Shown here: one piece after another, positions 43,201 to 51,039 of the stretch | Layout: every line of letters starts with the position of its first letter | How positions within the stretch are numbered: the first letter of the stretch is position 1 | Source: Bdellovibrio sp. qaytius | Lineage (GTDB): Bacteria > Bdellovibrionota > Bdellovibrionia > Bdellovibrionales > Bdellovibrionaceae | Length of the DNA stretch: 64,000 nucleotides | Direction of reading: 5' to 3' | Assembly (NCBI GenBank): GCA_004011035.1 | Contig: CP025734.1 | Location: 496,001 to 560,000 of the forward strand | Made by a program: the position numbers and the translations under genes | The notes under the pieces: generated by a model | The model's input: the letters and a program-made list of their open reading frames with translations, nothing else | The model's database searches: none | What the model was told of the DNA's origin: nothing

Positions 43201-43878
43201 GAATTTAAAAATGTTTTTGTAAAATACGCAGACCATTTGCCGAATGTTTTAAAAGGTGTTTCATTTGTTATTAATTCGGGCGCACGTGCAGGTGTGGTGG
43301 GGCGAACAGGTTCAGGCAAATCAACATTGTTTCAAACAGTGTACCGCTTTGTCGATTATTTTAAAGGCGAAATCTTGATTGATGGGCTTGCAGTCAATCA
43401 AGTGCCGTTAGAAATTCTTCGTCAAAATCTAGCTGTGATTCCGCAAGACCCCTCTTTATTTATGGGAAGCCTTCGTTCAAATATCGATCGCTATAGCCAA
43501 AAATCAGATGCAGATGTTTGGGCTGTATTAGAAAAAGTGGGATTAAAAAACTTTGTTCAAGGTTTACCTGGGCAATTAGCCAATCATGTGACTGAAAATG
43601 GGTCTAATTTATCACAAGGTCAGCGCCAGTTGATTTGTTTAGCTCGAGCCCTACTGATGAAAGTAAAAATTATTTTCTTAGACGAGGCCACAGCCAGCGT
43701 TGATTTAGAAACTGATGCACTTATTCAAAATGTGATTCGCACATCATTAGATGGCATCACACTTGTAACAATTGCTCATAGGCTATCGACATTAAAAGAT
43801 TACGACCAAATCATCGAGCTTCAAAACGGCCAGGTCGTTAGATCCGGTGCGATCCGAGCTGTGGATTTAAAAGATTAA
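40240..43878 (+). CDS. Full-length ABCC (MRP)-like ABC exporter
   Basis: One 1212-residue chain carries two membrane domains and two nucleotide-binding domains in the order TMD1-NBD1-TMD2-NBD2, as in eukaryotic MRP/CFTR proteins; most bacterial exporters are half-size dimers. NBD1 (about residues 385-600) has Walker A GAVGSGKSTIL, signature NLSGGQKQR and the ABCC-type ILLDDPLSAVDPH, where the catalytic Glu is Asp. NBD2 (about 985-1210) has VVGRTGSGKSTLF, IPQDPSLFMGSLRSNIDRY, NLSQGQRQLICLARAL and a normal FLDEATASVD. So one ATP site is predicted degenerate. The substrate is unknown; ABCC relatives often export conjugated organic anions. Start ATG 40240 has no clear ribosome site and follows a CTGAC/GTCAG hairpin (40224-40239). 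Confidence 0.93.
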   Translation: MPFRKLIFSQASGLIDLGAKRIVDVKDKLELPELLSAYNPEIDKADIDWTSNKTLYKSLFRANKSILINSVCFQIIASLFSFATPILIHNFISGLQQNDWSQNHVLVLMAYAIGFGLCGAGNGIAIQHYFFHTLNFFQVTTNIVNKKIFTHALKLSSRAKQKYQVGDIVNFMSSDTDALGDGAIVTIDLSNAVLLLTGCSALLFYYIGWSAIGAVAVMAILIPLTQRLAKKFVHMEEEMMAQRDNRMTLMTQILNSIRVVKYFSWEKSVQDEVTAVRNKEIGARFKLAKSEILWGLLYSSISTVVLFVALTIHYYRGQTIDLALVLTCISIFSLMEDHFGGLSRFISRLMNVFVSGRRITDFVKSETVDSFAPTAEPAELAGEHVVVKDLHFGYDIKTTLFNNLSFSLKQGESLAIIGAVGSGKSTILQLFLKEIAPTSGIVHLSNKHRKAYIPQEAYIVNSTLKENLFFGEDQDQAVLDRAINLSCLRADINLLPKGTETEIGEKGVNLSGGQKQRVSLARAVIANPDVILLDDPLSAVDPHTEKLLCDQLIFGEWKNKTRIMATHRISHLERFDKILFLIDGHYQMGTYQELLAKSTEFKKYLEIEKQNQKHEIEIQKSSQVSEVSTPQADGDGRMTVDEDREVGSVKADIYWDYIKALGGDSPRRNLFIALLFLGAVVHVSAPMMQRAWLTQMSGKVDALQLVLGYGAFGLFTMLLTFMNNYQWTYRGVSAGRLMHDKMLKSVLKSQIRFFDSTPIGRILQRFSRDIESVDIHLQWTFDNAIHSLFNVLSAFILIVVALPVSLVVLTPVFFVYYSIQNRYRRVAREVKRLDSTARSPRYAHFKETLQGLTVIRSFNSQEWFTKEFLQKLNFSTEMFYTHYMVNRWFSSRLPLIGATISMTTAMAVILASSKGWLTAGLAGLVTLYALEFWRHLNWGVRIFSDLESRMTSVERLGFYTNLPAEKDDVKVEDFKKSHPAWPNSGSLEFKNVFVKYADHLPNVLKGVSFVINSGARAGVVGRTGSGKSTLFQTVYRFVDYFKGEILIDGLAVNQVPLEILRQNLAVIPQDPSLFMGSLRSNIDRYSQKSDADVWAVLEKVGLKNFVQGLPGQLANHVTENGSNLSQGQRQLICLARALLMKVKIIFLDEATASVDLETDALIQNVIRTSLDGITLVTIAHRLSTLKDYDQIIELQNGQVVRSGAIRAVDLKD

Positions 43879-43955
43879 TAACGGCGAAATTTTTTGATCT
43901 ACCTCTTTGCTTATGTTTTTCGACGAAACGAAAACAAAACCAAAGGGGTTAATTA

Positions 43956-45023
43956 ATGAAACATAAAACTTATTTCGCGTATCTTGTTCTAGCAACTTTG
44001 CTGACAGGTTGTTTAAAAGTTAAAAGCAAAGACGAAGCCGCAAAAGCTACACTTAAAACTAAAACACAAGTTGCCCAGCCTCAGGCTGTAATCGAGACGC
44101 CAATCACGAATGAATTGCTTATAGAAGAAGTAAATTTCAATACTGTAGGTCAAAATCAACCGAATGCTTACTCTATTAATTTTTATTGGCTAAAAGCTAA
44201 GAGTCACTTGCGCATTTCTAGCGGTGGTAAAGTTTTGAATGTTCTCGATGCTAAAACAACGCAAGAATGGAATTTGATTAATCTGCGCGGTGGTTCAACT
44301 TATTCTATACTTATAGAAATTCTAGATGATCAAGATCATATTGCTGGTTCTAAAACTCTCGAGATTGAAATTCCTGAAGATCGTAACTTAACAAAAGTTG
44401 TTCGTTTGGCAGGTGATATGAAAATTACGAACGGTCGTGTTTTTATGGATGAAGCTACAATTATCACCGGAAGCTTTAAACTTGAGATTTATACGAAGCA
44501 ATTAATCGTTTTGAAAAAATCTGTTATTCAAAATTATTTACCTGATGCAAAAGCAAAAGTCGGCACTGCAGGTCGAGATGGTGGATCAGTTTTTATCCAG
44601 GCTGATAAGGCCCAAGGTGAACTTGAAATCACGATGAACTCTGAAGCTGGTGGCGATGGATTTAAAGGTTACGAATCTCCAGCTTGTGAATTGAATGCAG
44701 GTTTGGGGTGTATGTTAACTCAAGTTCATTGCGAGGTTGGTGGATATGGTTATCCAGCAGGGCGCAATGGTGATTTGATAGTGAAAGTAAAAGAGGCTGT
44801 AGAATTTGATTTAACAACACCTGATCAGTTTAGTTTTGGCGGTGAAAAAGGCCCCAGCATGAATGAAAATGCCCCAGCTGACTATCCAGTCATAAGTACC
44901 AGATATGATGGCACACCAGATACATGTGTGCGTGGTGGAGTTCAGCCCAATGGTGCCGATGCAACTCCTGGAAAAAAATGTTTGATGTTAGCAAGCCCAG
45001 TCCCGCAACCAGGTTGCGAATAA
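43956..45023 (+). CDS. Putative lipoprotein with fibronectin-like and Gly-rich domains
   Basis: The 355-residue protein has lipobox LLTGC at Cys19 and a Lys/Ala-rich linker. About 90 residues like a fibronectin-type fold follow (AYSINFYWLKAKSHLRISSGGKVLNVLD, STYSILIEILDDQ). A Gly-rich half with repeated GxDGG segments (GTAGRDGGSVFIQ, SEAGGDGFKGY, GGYGYPAGRNGDL) comes next, and four or more Cys at the end. I recognise no named family. GGGG precedes ATG 43956. It ends four bases from the convergent rmuC gene. Confidence 0.75.
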   Translation: MKHKTYFAYLVLATLLTGCLKVKSKDEAAKATLKTKTQVAQPQAVIETPITNELLIEEVNFNTVGQNQPNAYSINFYWLKAKSHLRISSGGKVLNVLDAKTTQEWNLINLRGGSTYSILIEILDDQDHIAGSKTLEIEIPEDRNLTKVVRLAGDMKITNGRVFMDEATIITGSFKLEIYTKQLIVLKKSVIQNYLPDAKAKVGTAGRDGGSVFIQADKAQGELEITMNSEAGGDGFKGYESPACELNAGLGCMLTQVHCEVGGYGYPAGRNGDLIVKVKEAVEFDLTTPDQFSFGGEKGPSMNENAPADYPVISTRYDGTPDTCVRGGVQPNGADATPGKKCLMLASPVPQPGCE

Positions 45024-45027
45024 TTAA

Positions 45028-46209
45028 TTACTCGAGCGGAGCCGGTAAAGTTTTATCGGCTTTTGCACCAAGCTCTTTAAGTTTTTCAACTTGTGAAATT
45101 AAATTTCCACGGCCTGTTGAGATTTTTCCCATGATGTCTGTATGAATTTTTTGGGTTGAGTTTAAACGTTCGCCCAAAGTATCTAAGTCTTTTACGATAG
45201 CTGCAAATTTATCATAAAGTTCGCCACCACGTTTTGCGATTTCTAAAGCATTTCGTTGCTGTTTATCTTGCTTCCATAATGCAGCCACTGTGCGAAGTGT
45301 TGCCAATAATGTTGTGGGGCTGACGATGGCTACGTTTTTTGTCCAGGCTTGCTCAAATAGTTCTGGTTTTTGTTTGAACGCTAAAGCAAAGGCTGGTTCA
45401 AGCGGCATAAATAACATCACGAAATCTGGTGATACGATTTCATTCGCTAAATGATATTTTTTTTCTGATAAACCTGTGATGTGACGCTTTAAAGATTCAA
45501 CGTGCATGTCAGCGTGTTTTTGGCGAATGTTTTCATCTTCTGCAGAGCTGTAACCTTCGTATGCTGTCAGCGTCACTTTAGAATCGATGATTAAGTGTTT
45601 GCCGTCTGGAAGTTTCACGATCACATCTGGACGTAGTATTTCGCCTTCTGATCCGCGCACAGTTTCTTGCACGAAGTACTCTTCGCCTTTTCTTAGGCCC
45701 GAGCGTTCTAAGATATTTTCTAAAATCATTTCACCCCAATTACCCTGGGTTTTGTTTTCGCCTTTGAGGGCGGTCACAAGATTTTGCGCATCTTTTGACA
45801 TGGTTGTGTTTAATTCAATTAATTTGCCGATTTCGCCGCGTAAGTGACCGCGTTCTGCGCGCTCTTGCGAATAAGTGTCTTCAACTTTTTTCTCGAAATC
45901 TTTGATGCGTTCTTTTAATGGGTCTAACAATGTTGATAACTGCTTATGGTTTTGATCAGACAGTTTACCAGATTTATCTTCAAAGATTTTTTGTGCTAGG
46001 TTTTCAAACTGCATCGTCATGCGGTTTTGCATTTCTTGGGTCGTTGTTTTGTGCAGTTCGCTTGAGGCTTTTTGTTGCTCGGCTAGGGCTTTTTCAACAT
46101 CGTATTTACTGCGCCAGATTTCAGTTTGGATGCGCATTTTTGAATAGACTGCAAAACCGATAATAGCGCCACCAGTGATAAATGCGACTAAAGCGATGAT
46201 GAAATTCAT
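45028..46209 (-). CDS. rmuC: DNA recombination protein RmuC
   Basis: RmuC is linked to limiting inversion at short repeats and has a restriction-nuclease-like domain. The 393-residue protein has an N-terminal membrane anchor (residues 3-22), a long coiled coil (about 30-150), and the RmuC core: GNWGEMILENILERSGLRKGEEYFVQ, RPDVIVKLPDGKHLIIDSKVTLTAYE and SPDFVMLFMPLEPAFALAF. The D-x-K triad IDSKV is intact. AAGGGG precedes the start. Confidence 0.96.
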   Translation of the reverse strand: MNFIIALVAFITGGAIIGFAVYSKMRIQTEIWRSKYDVEKALAEQQKASSELHKTTTQEMQNRMTMQFENLAQKIFEDKSGKLSDQNHKQLSTLLDPLKERIKDFEKKVEDTYSQERAERGHLRGEIGKLIELNTTMSKDAQNLVTALKGENKTQGNWGEMILENILERSGLRKGEEYFVQETVRGSEGEILRPDVIVKLPDGKHLIIDSKVTLTAYEGYSSAEDENIRQKHADMHVESLKRHITGLSEKKYHLANEIVSPDFVMLFMPLEPAFALAFKQKPELFEQAWTKNVAIVSPTTLLATLRTVAALWKQDKQQRNALEIAKRGGELYDKFAAIVKDLDTLGERLNSTQKIHTDIMGKISTGRGNLISQVEKLKELGAKADKTLPAPLE

Positions 46210-46373
46210 TTTAACCCCTTAAAGGCCTTTGGCCCGACCGTGACAATCTTAGTTATTTCATTGATAAAAAGCTGCAATTTTCTTAAGTTAACCTCTGAAT
46301 TTAAGAATATTAGCTCTTGGTGTTATTGTGCAACCTAAATACGCCTAGAAGTTAAACAAGTGGAGAACTAGTT

Positions 46374-47258
46374 ATGGCAGATTCAAATATTAAATCTTGG
46401 GTATTAGCAGCGCGCCCGAAAACATTATCTGCAGCCGTTGTTCCGGCACTAGCAACAATTGGTTTAGTGCGCAGTTTAAACTTACCCATCCAATGGTGGA
46501 TCATCGCTTGTGCTTTGCTTTCTAGTTTTTGTATTCAAATCGGAACTAATTTTGTGAACGACGCCATGGATTTTAAAAAAGGCGCTGATAATGAAAAGCG
46601 TTTAGGCCCGATGCGCGTGACACAGCAAAAGATTTTTACTTTTAAACAAGTGATGATGATGGCTACAGGATTTTTTGCCTTAGCCATGGTGTTTGGTATT
46701 CCGTTAGTTATTCACGGTGGGTGGCCGATTGTTGTGATTGGTTTACTTTCTGTACTTATGGGTTACGCGTACACATCAGGACCAATCCCATTAGCGTATT
46801 ATGGTTTAGGTGATCTGTTTGTAATTATCTTTTTTGGTTTAGTGGCTGTGGGTGGATTATTTTACTTACAAACGGGCACGTACACGTTAGATGCTTTTGT
46901 GCTGGGATTACAAATCGGATTTTTAAGCACTATTCTGATCGCGATCAATAACTTGCGTGATATTCACACTGACAAAGAAGTGAATAAAAAAACGTTGGCC
47001 GTGCGTTTAGGTGTAACGGGAGCAAAAATCTGGATCGTGTTTCTAGTGATTGCCCCGTTTTTAATGGGTTACTACTGGCTAAACCAACAAAAGTACTGGC
47101 TTTATATTTTGCCAACGATGTCACTGCCATTGGGTTTATCAGTGATTAAAAAAATCATCAGCACAGAACCATCCGCTGAATATAATAAATTCTTAGCCAA
47201 ATCTGCGGCCTACGGAATGATTTTTAGTTTAGGCTTTATGATCGGGTCATTTATTTAA
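46374..47258 (+). CDS. menA: 1,4-dihydroxy-2-naphthoate polyprenyltransferase MenA
   Basis: MenA attaches the isoprenoid tail in menaquinone synthesis at the inner membrane. The 294-residue protein has about eight membrane helices and both Asp-rich motifs: NFVNDAMDFKKGADNEKRLGPMRVT and INNLRDIHTDKEVNKKTLAVRLG. The N-terminal SWVLAARPKTLSAAVVPALA is typical. The gene shares its stop with the start of the MenC-MenE fusion (TAATG), so the two are coupled. Confidence 0.95.
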   Translation: MADSNIKSWVLAARPKTLSAAVVPALATIGLVRSLNLPIQWWIIACALLSSFCIQIGTNFVNDAMDFKKGADNEKRLGPMRVTQQKIFTFKQVMMMATGFFALAMVFGIPLVIHGGWPIVVIGLLSVLMGYAYTSGPIPLAYYGLGDLFVIIFFGLVAVGGLFYLQTGTYTLDAFVLGLQIGFLSTILIAINNLRDIHTDKEVNKKTLAVRLGVTGAKIWIVFLVIAPFLMGYYWLNQQKYWLYILPTMSLPLGLSVIKKIISTEPSAEYNKFLAKSAAYGMIFSLGFMIGSFI

Positions 47259-49273
47259 TGAAACGTAATACTTCAGCTTTTCAGATTTGGATTCACACCT
47301 ATGCGCTCAAACGCAAAGTGAAACCTAATGCTGTAACTGATGTTAAAACCCAGCGCGGAGCTTTAATAAAAATTCAAGATGAGCATGGCCACGACGGATA
47401 CTCTGATCTTTGCCCTTGGCCAAGTTTAGGTGATGCCACGTTAGATGAAGAATTAGCTTCACAAGGGCCGCTGTATCAACGGGCTATTGAATTAGCATTA
47501 ACAGACTTGCAAGCTCGTAAAGATAAAAAAGTTTTAGTTACTTCTACTCCTGTTAAGAACAATATTTTAGTCAGTGATTTTCGCGAGCTTAAAGGTGATT
47601 TTGATTTTTCACAAGTCACAGTTAAAATTAAGGGCAATGAACATGTTTATGACTTTGCCCAATTTTTAATTGAGAATGTTCAGCGTTTTAAAAAAATACG
47701 AATCGATTTTAATAATTGCATCAGTGATTCTCTTTTTTCAGAGTTCATAAACCTTTTAAGTGCAGATGTATTAGCTAAAATTGAATACATCGAAGATCCG
47801 TTCTTCTTTCAACGCGATCAATGGAATCAGCATTCGGCAAAAGTAAAATTATTTTTAGACTGGAAACAAACCGAAGATCAAAGCTGGCCTAACCGTATCT
47901 GGAAGCCTTCGCGTGAAGAGAAAATAAATTCGCAAGAATTTTCTATCACTTCAAGTATGGAGCATCCTGTAGGGCTAGTGCATGGTTTGCATTACGCTCA
48001 GATGTATCCTGAAAAAACTCACGGATTTTTAACTTTGCCTGAGTTTGATGAAACTGATTTTAAAAATACTTTTTTAATCGATGGTGATTTGTTGACGTAC
48101 ACATCAGACGGGTACGGCATTGGCTTTACCTCAGTCTTAAGTAAACTGAACTGGATGCCTGTTTTTGATGGCGATAATTTTTTATTATGTAATCACCGTG
48201 CCAGCGCTCAAGAAAAAGTAGATTTATTTAATATTAAACGTCTATTCAGCCAGAAAATTTCAAATAAAGACTTTGTGCTTATTCCAAGCAGTGGCTCAAC
48301 ACAGAGCTCGCAAGAGTCTGTTAAAGTCATTGCGCTAACGACCCAAGCTTTGATTAATTCTGCTCAGCGTGTGAACCAAGAATTTCGTATCGGTGAAAAA
48401 TCTGTATGGGGTTGTGTGCTTCCGCTATTTCATGTAGGTGGTCTTGGCATTTTAATGCGAGCTAATGCAGTTGGTGCTTCAACGTTTTATACTTCATGGG
48501 AGAATTTTTCGCCAGTTTGGTTGAATGAAAATCGCATCACACACTTATCACTAGTGCCAACGCAGATTTTTGAGATCGTACAAAAAAAATGGCAAGCTCC
48601 AGCATTTTTAGAAACGGTATTTGTTGGTGGAGCAGAGTTAAATCTTGAGTTAGCCATGAAAGCCAAAGAGCTGGGTTGGCCACTGGTGCAAACATTTGGC
48701 ATGACCGAAACAGCCTCGATGATTGCTGTTAAAAAAGATATGCAAAGTGAATACTTCGAAACGTTACCTGGTGTCGAAGTTCAAGCTGGAAATAATTTTT
48801 TAAAAATTAAATCTGATTCAAATGCGAGTTATATTTTAAAATTAAATTTACAATCACAAGAACTGGTTTGTGAAAAACTATCTGACTGGATCACAACAAA
48901 AGATCAAGTCGAAGTTTCAGGTCGTAAGTTTAAATTTTTACAGCGTGAGTCTGATTTTACTAAAATTAAGGGTGAAGGCGTCTCGTTACCCGAGCTCAGA
49001 CAGGTTTTATTGAAGCAAGATTTAAATCCGTTAGTTGCAACAATCTGCGATATGCCCGATGCGCGTGATGGCGCAAAGCTAGTTTTAGTTGTAACCCCTG
49101 GGCAAAACGTAAATGAAATCTTGTCGCAATTTAATGCGCAGGTTCGACCTTACGAAAAAATCTATAACTGGATAGAGGTTGCTGAATTTCCTGTGACTGA
49201 TTTAGGTAAAATCAAATACACTCTATTGAAAGAACAATTAAAGGATCAACATGTTAAAAAATTACAATCCTAA
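47258..49273 (+). CDS. menCE: Bifunctional o-succinylbenzoate synthase-CoA ligase (MenC-MenE fusion)
   Basis: The 671-residue protein joins two menaquinone steps. Residues 1-300 are enolase-superfamily MenC with a full catalytic set: Lys123 and Lys125 (KIK), Asp150 (IDFN), Glu179 (IEDP), Asp201 (LDWK), Lys216 (KPSR). Residues about 320-665 are ANL-family MenE: the ATP loop PSSGSTQSSQESVKV, QTFGMTETASM, SGRKFKFLQRESDFTKIKGEGVSLPEL and the C-terminal DLGKIKYTLL lysine. In most bacteria menC and menE are separate genes. No stop or frameshift separates the parts. It lies right after menA; menB, menD and menF are not in the window. Confidence 0.9.
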   Translation: MKRNTSAFQIWIHTYALKRKVKPNAVTDVKTQRGALIKIQDEHGHDGYSDLCPWPSLGDATLDEELASQGPLYQRAIELALTDLQARKDKKVLVTSTPVKNNILVSDFRELKGDFDFSQVTVKIKGNEHVYDFAQFLIENVQRFKKIRIDFNNCISDSLFSEFINLLSADVLAKIEYIEDPFFFQRDQWNQHSAKVKLFLDWKQTEDQSWPNRIWKPSREEKINSQEFSITSSMEHPVGLVHGLHYAQMYPEKTHGFLTLPEFDETDFKNTFLIDGDLLTYTSDGYGIGFTSVLSKLNWMPVFDGDNFLLCNHRASAQEKVDLFNIKRLFSQKISNKDFVLIPSSGSTQSSQESVKVIALTTQALINSAQRVNQEFRIGEKSVWGCVLPLFHVGGLGILMRANAVGASTFYTSWENFSPVWLNENRITHLSLVPTQIFEIVQKKWQAPAFLETVFVGGAELNLELAMKAKELGWPLVQTFGMTETASMIAVKKDMQSEYFETLPGVEVQAGNNFLKIKSDSNASYILKLNLQSQELVCEKLSDWITTKDQVEVSGRKFKFLQRESDFTKIKGEGVSLPELRQVLLKQDLNPLVATICDMPDARDGAKLVLVVTPGQNVNEILSQFNAQVRPYEKIYNWIEVAEFPVTDLGKIKYTLLKEQLKDQHVKKLQS

Positions 49274-49562
49274 ATTTACTAAAGGCAGTTTGTTCATTTG
49301 TACAAAATGCGGTAAGGATTTTTCTGATCCCAAACCAGAGCGCGCCGAAAAATTAAAATCTGATTTACGTTCTGATTTAAAAGAAATTGATGCTCACAAA
49401 AAAATTCGAGTAATGACCAGCGGCTGCTTAGGCCTTTGTCAAAAAGACGAACAAACTTTTGCGTACTATCCAAATTATGGCGAGATGGAAATGCTATCAA
49501 CTTCTGACGATTTTAAAACCGCAAAGTCAGACATTCTTACTTATATTAAAACGAAACTTTAG
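49251..49562 (+). CDS. Thioredoxin-like [2Fe-2S] ferredoxin
   Basis: The 103-residue protein matches the thioredoxin-like ferredoxin fold with four cysteines: FICTKCGKDF and MTSGCLGLCQKDEQTFAYYPNY. Such proteins carry one [2Fe-2S] cluster and move electrons. The gene overlaps the end of the MenC-MenE gene by 23 bases, with a ribosome site AAAGGA inside it, so it is coupled to quinone synthesis genes; a direct role there is not established. Its stop codon lies in a dispersed-repeat copy. Confidence 0.85.
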   Translation: MLKNYNPKFTKGSLFICTKCGKDFSDPKPERAEKLKSDLRSDLKEIDAHKKIRVMTSGCLGLCQKDEQTFAYYPNYGEMEMLSTSDDFKTAKSDILTYIKTKL

Positions 49563-49592
49563 AATAAGGTTCGCCAAAGGCGAATCAAAACA
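49559..49592 (-). repeat. Dispersed intergenic repeat, copy C (reverse, shortened)
   Basis: The reverse complement reads TGTTTTGATTCGCC-TTT-GGCGAACC then TTATTCTAA, as in copies A and B but ending before the second hairpin. The stop codon TAG of the [2Fe-2S] gene falls in its edge, so the repeat supplies the gene end. Confidence 0.65.
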
Positions 49593-49616
49593 AGAGAAGG
49601 CCAACGGTTTGAAAAA

Positions 49617-50060
49617 CTAAGTACCAAAGCGCGATGCGTTTTCAGCATCTTCCGCCGCAATAATCTCGATTTCTTCTTTAGACCAAAGTTTTCCTTTACC
49701 AACCCCTGGGCAGAAAGAAGCAACTTCGCCTTTCCAAGCCTTCGGAGTCATCACTTCAGGCCAAAAAGGCCATGTGCGGCACTGAGTTGGACGAGCTTCG
49801 TAGGTTGAGCAGCGCTTGTTTTTTAGGAACATGCAATCAGGCTGTTTAGGGTCTTCTTTAAGGTGCCAAACGCCATCTTTCATATCGCAGTATTGACGAG
49901 TAAATGTTGCGGTAGAAATGTTCAGATGTTTTGCAAATCGTCTTCGATCTTCTAAAGTTAAGAATACAAAACCGAATTCGCCATGGGATGTACAGCAGTT
50001 GCCTGATCCCTGACATTCAAACTTCAAACCATCTTCATAAAAAGGGCGTTTTATTGACAT
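49617..50060 (-). CDS. YkgJ family Cys-cluster protein
   Basis: The 147-residue protein has the YkgJ pattern of conserved cysteines: FECQGSGNCCTSHGEFGF, DCMFLKNKRCSTYEARPTQCRTWPFWPEV and SFCPGVG. These are thought to bind zinc or an Fe-S cluster; the function is unknown. It is read against its neighbours and its start lies 36 bases from the polyprenyl synthetase start, with no clear ribosome site. Confidence 0.9.
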   Translation of the reverse strand: MSIKRPFYEDGLKFECQGSGNCCTSHGEFGFVFLTLEDRRRFAKHLNISTATFTRQYCDMKDGVWHLKEDPKQPDCMFLKNKRCSTYEARPTQCRTWPFWPEVMTPKAWKGEVASFCPGVGKGKLWSKEEIEIIAAEDAENASRFGT

Positions 50061-50096
50061 GAATCTAGTCTATGACTATACCGTTCATTTGAATAT

Positions 50097-51038
50097 ATGA
50101 ATTTGAAAATTTTTAGTCCAAAAGACTTTCCAGCTTATTTGCCTAAATTAAACTCGCTTTACGATGACCTGTTTGCAGGTGGTAAAGGGTTTAGGTCAAA
50201 ACTTGTGCAGATGGTCAGTAATCCATTAGGTTTACCCTCTGAAACTCAACAACTTTTATGTCAGACGATCGAATTCGTGCACAACGCTTCGTTATTGCAC
50301 GACGATTTGATTGATCGTTCGCAATTGCGTCGCGGTAAACCTGCAGCTTGGGCGAAATACACTCCTGAATACGCAGTTTTGGCTGGCGATTATTTATTGG
50401 CGCGCGTGATGGTTAATCTTTCTAGTTTCGGAAACATTAAACTAGTTCAATTCACCTCTGAAACAATTTCAGATTTATTAGAAGGTGAATGGTTGCAAGA
50501 TTCTGTTGTCGGAGATTTTTTCGTTTCATTAGAACAACTTGATCGCATTCATAATTTAAAAACCGCTTCGTTATTTAAGTGGTGTTTACGCGCTCCGTTT
50601 ATGGCAGCTGGTAATAACGATGTTGAATTACATCGTACTCTTGATGAAATGGGCACGATCTTAGGTCAACTGTTTCAGCGCAGTGATGATTTGCTTGATT
50701 ACGATATTCGTAATGATGAAGGTAAAGCTATTTTAGGAGATCTAAAATCAGGTTACTTAAATTCATTCGGCGCGTTCGTGACTCGTAATATGAACAGAGC
50801 GCAAATTGACCAAATGGTCAAATCATCTGATCTGAATGAGTACTATCAGTGTTTTGCTGGCGGCGAAAAAGAATTTCAAGAGTACGTTGCAAAGTTTGAT
50901 GCGGTTAATGAAAAGATGATTCAACTTTATGATCATCACTTAGTTCAATTAGAAGCTAAAATTCAAAAACCTGAATTGGTTAAATCATTAAAACCGTTAA
51001 CTGAGATTTTATACTGGCGCAGAAAGCCTAAAGCTTAA
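50097..51038 (+). CDS. Polyprenyl diphosphate synthase
   Basis: This trans-isoprenyl synthase probably makes the quinone side chain. The 313-residue protein has both Asp-rich motifs: LLHDDLIDRSQLRRGKPAAW (FARM) and FQRSDDLLDYDIRNDEGKAILGD (SARM), plus GGKGFRSKLV near the N-terminus. The spacing suits a medium or long-chain product (hepta- or octaprenyl), which cannot be decided by eye. It is the first gene of a five-gene run (polyprenyl synthetase, UbiA-like, rsmJ, membrane protein, PP2C-like). Confidence 0.92.
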   Translation: MNLKIFSPKDFPAYLPKLNSLYDDLFAGGKGFRSKLVQMVSNPLGLPSETQQLLCQTIEFVHNASLLHDDLIDRSQLRRGKPAAWAKYTPEYAVLAGDYLLARVMVNLSSFGNIKLVQFTSETISDLLEGEWLQDSVVGDFFVSLEQLDRIHNLKTASLFKWCLRAPFMAAGNNDVELHRTLDEMGTILGQLFQRSDDLLDYDIRNDEGKAILGDLKSGYLNSFGAFVTRNMNRAQIDQMVKSSDLNEYYQCFAGGEKEFQEYVAKFDAVNEKMIQLYDHHLVQLEAKIQKPELVKSLKPLTEILYWRRKPKA

Positions 51039-51039
51039 C

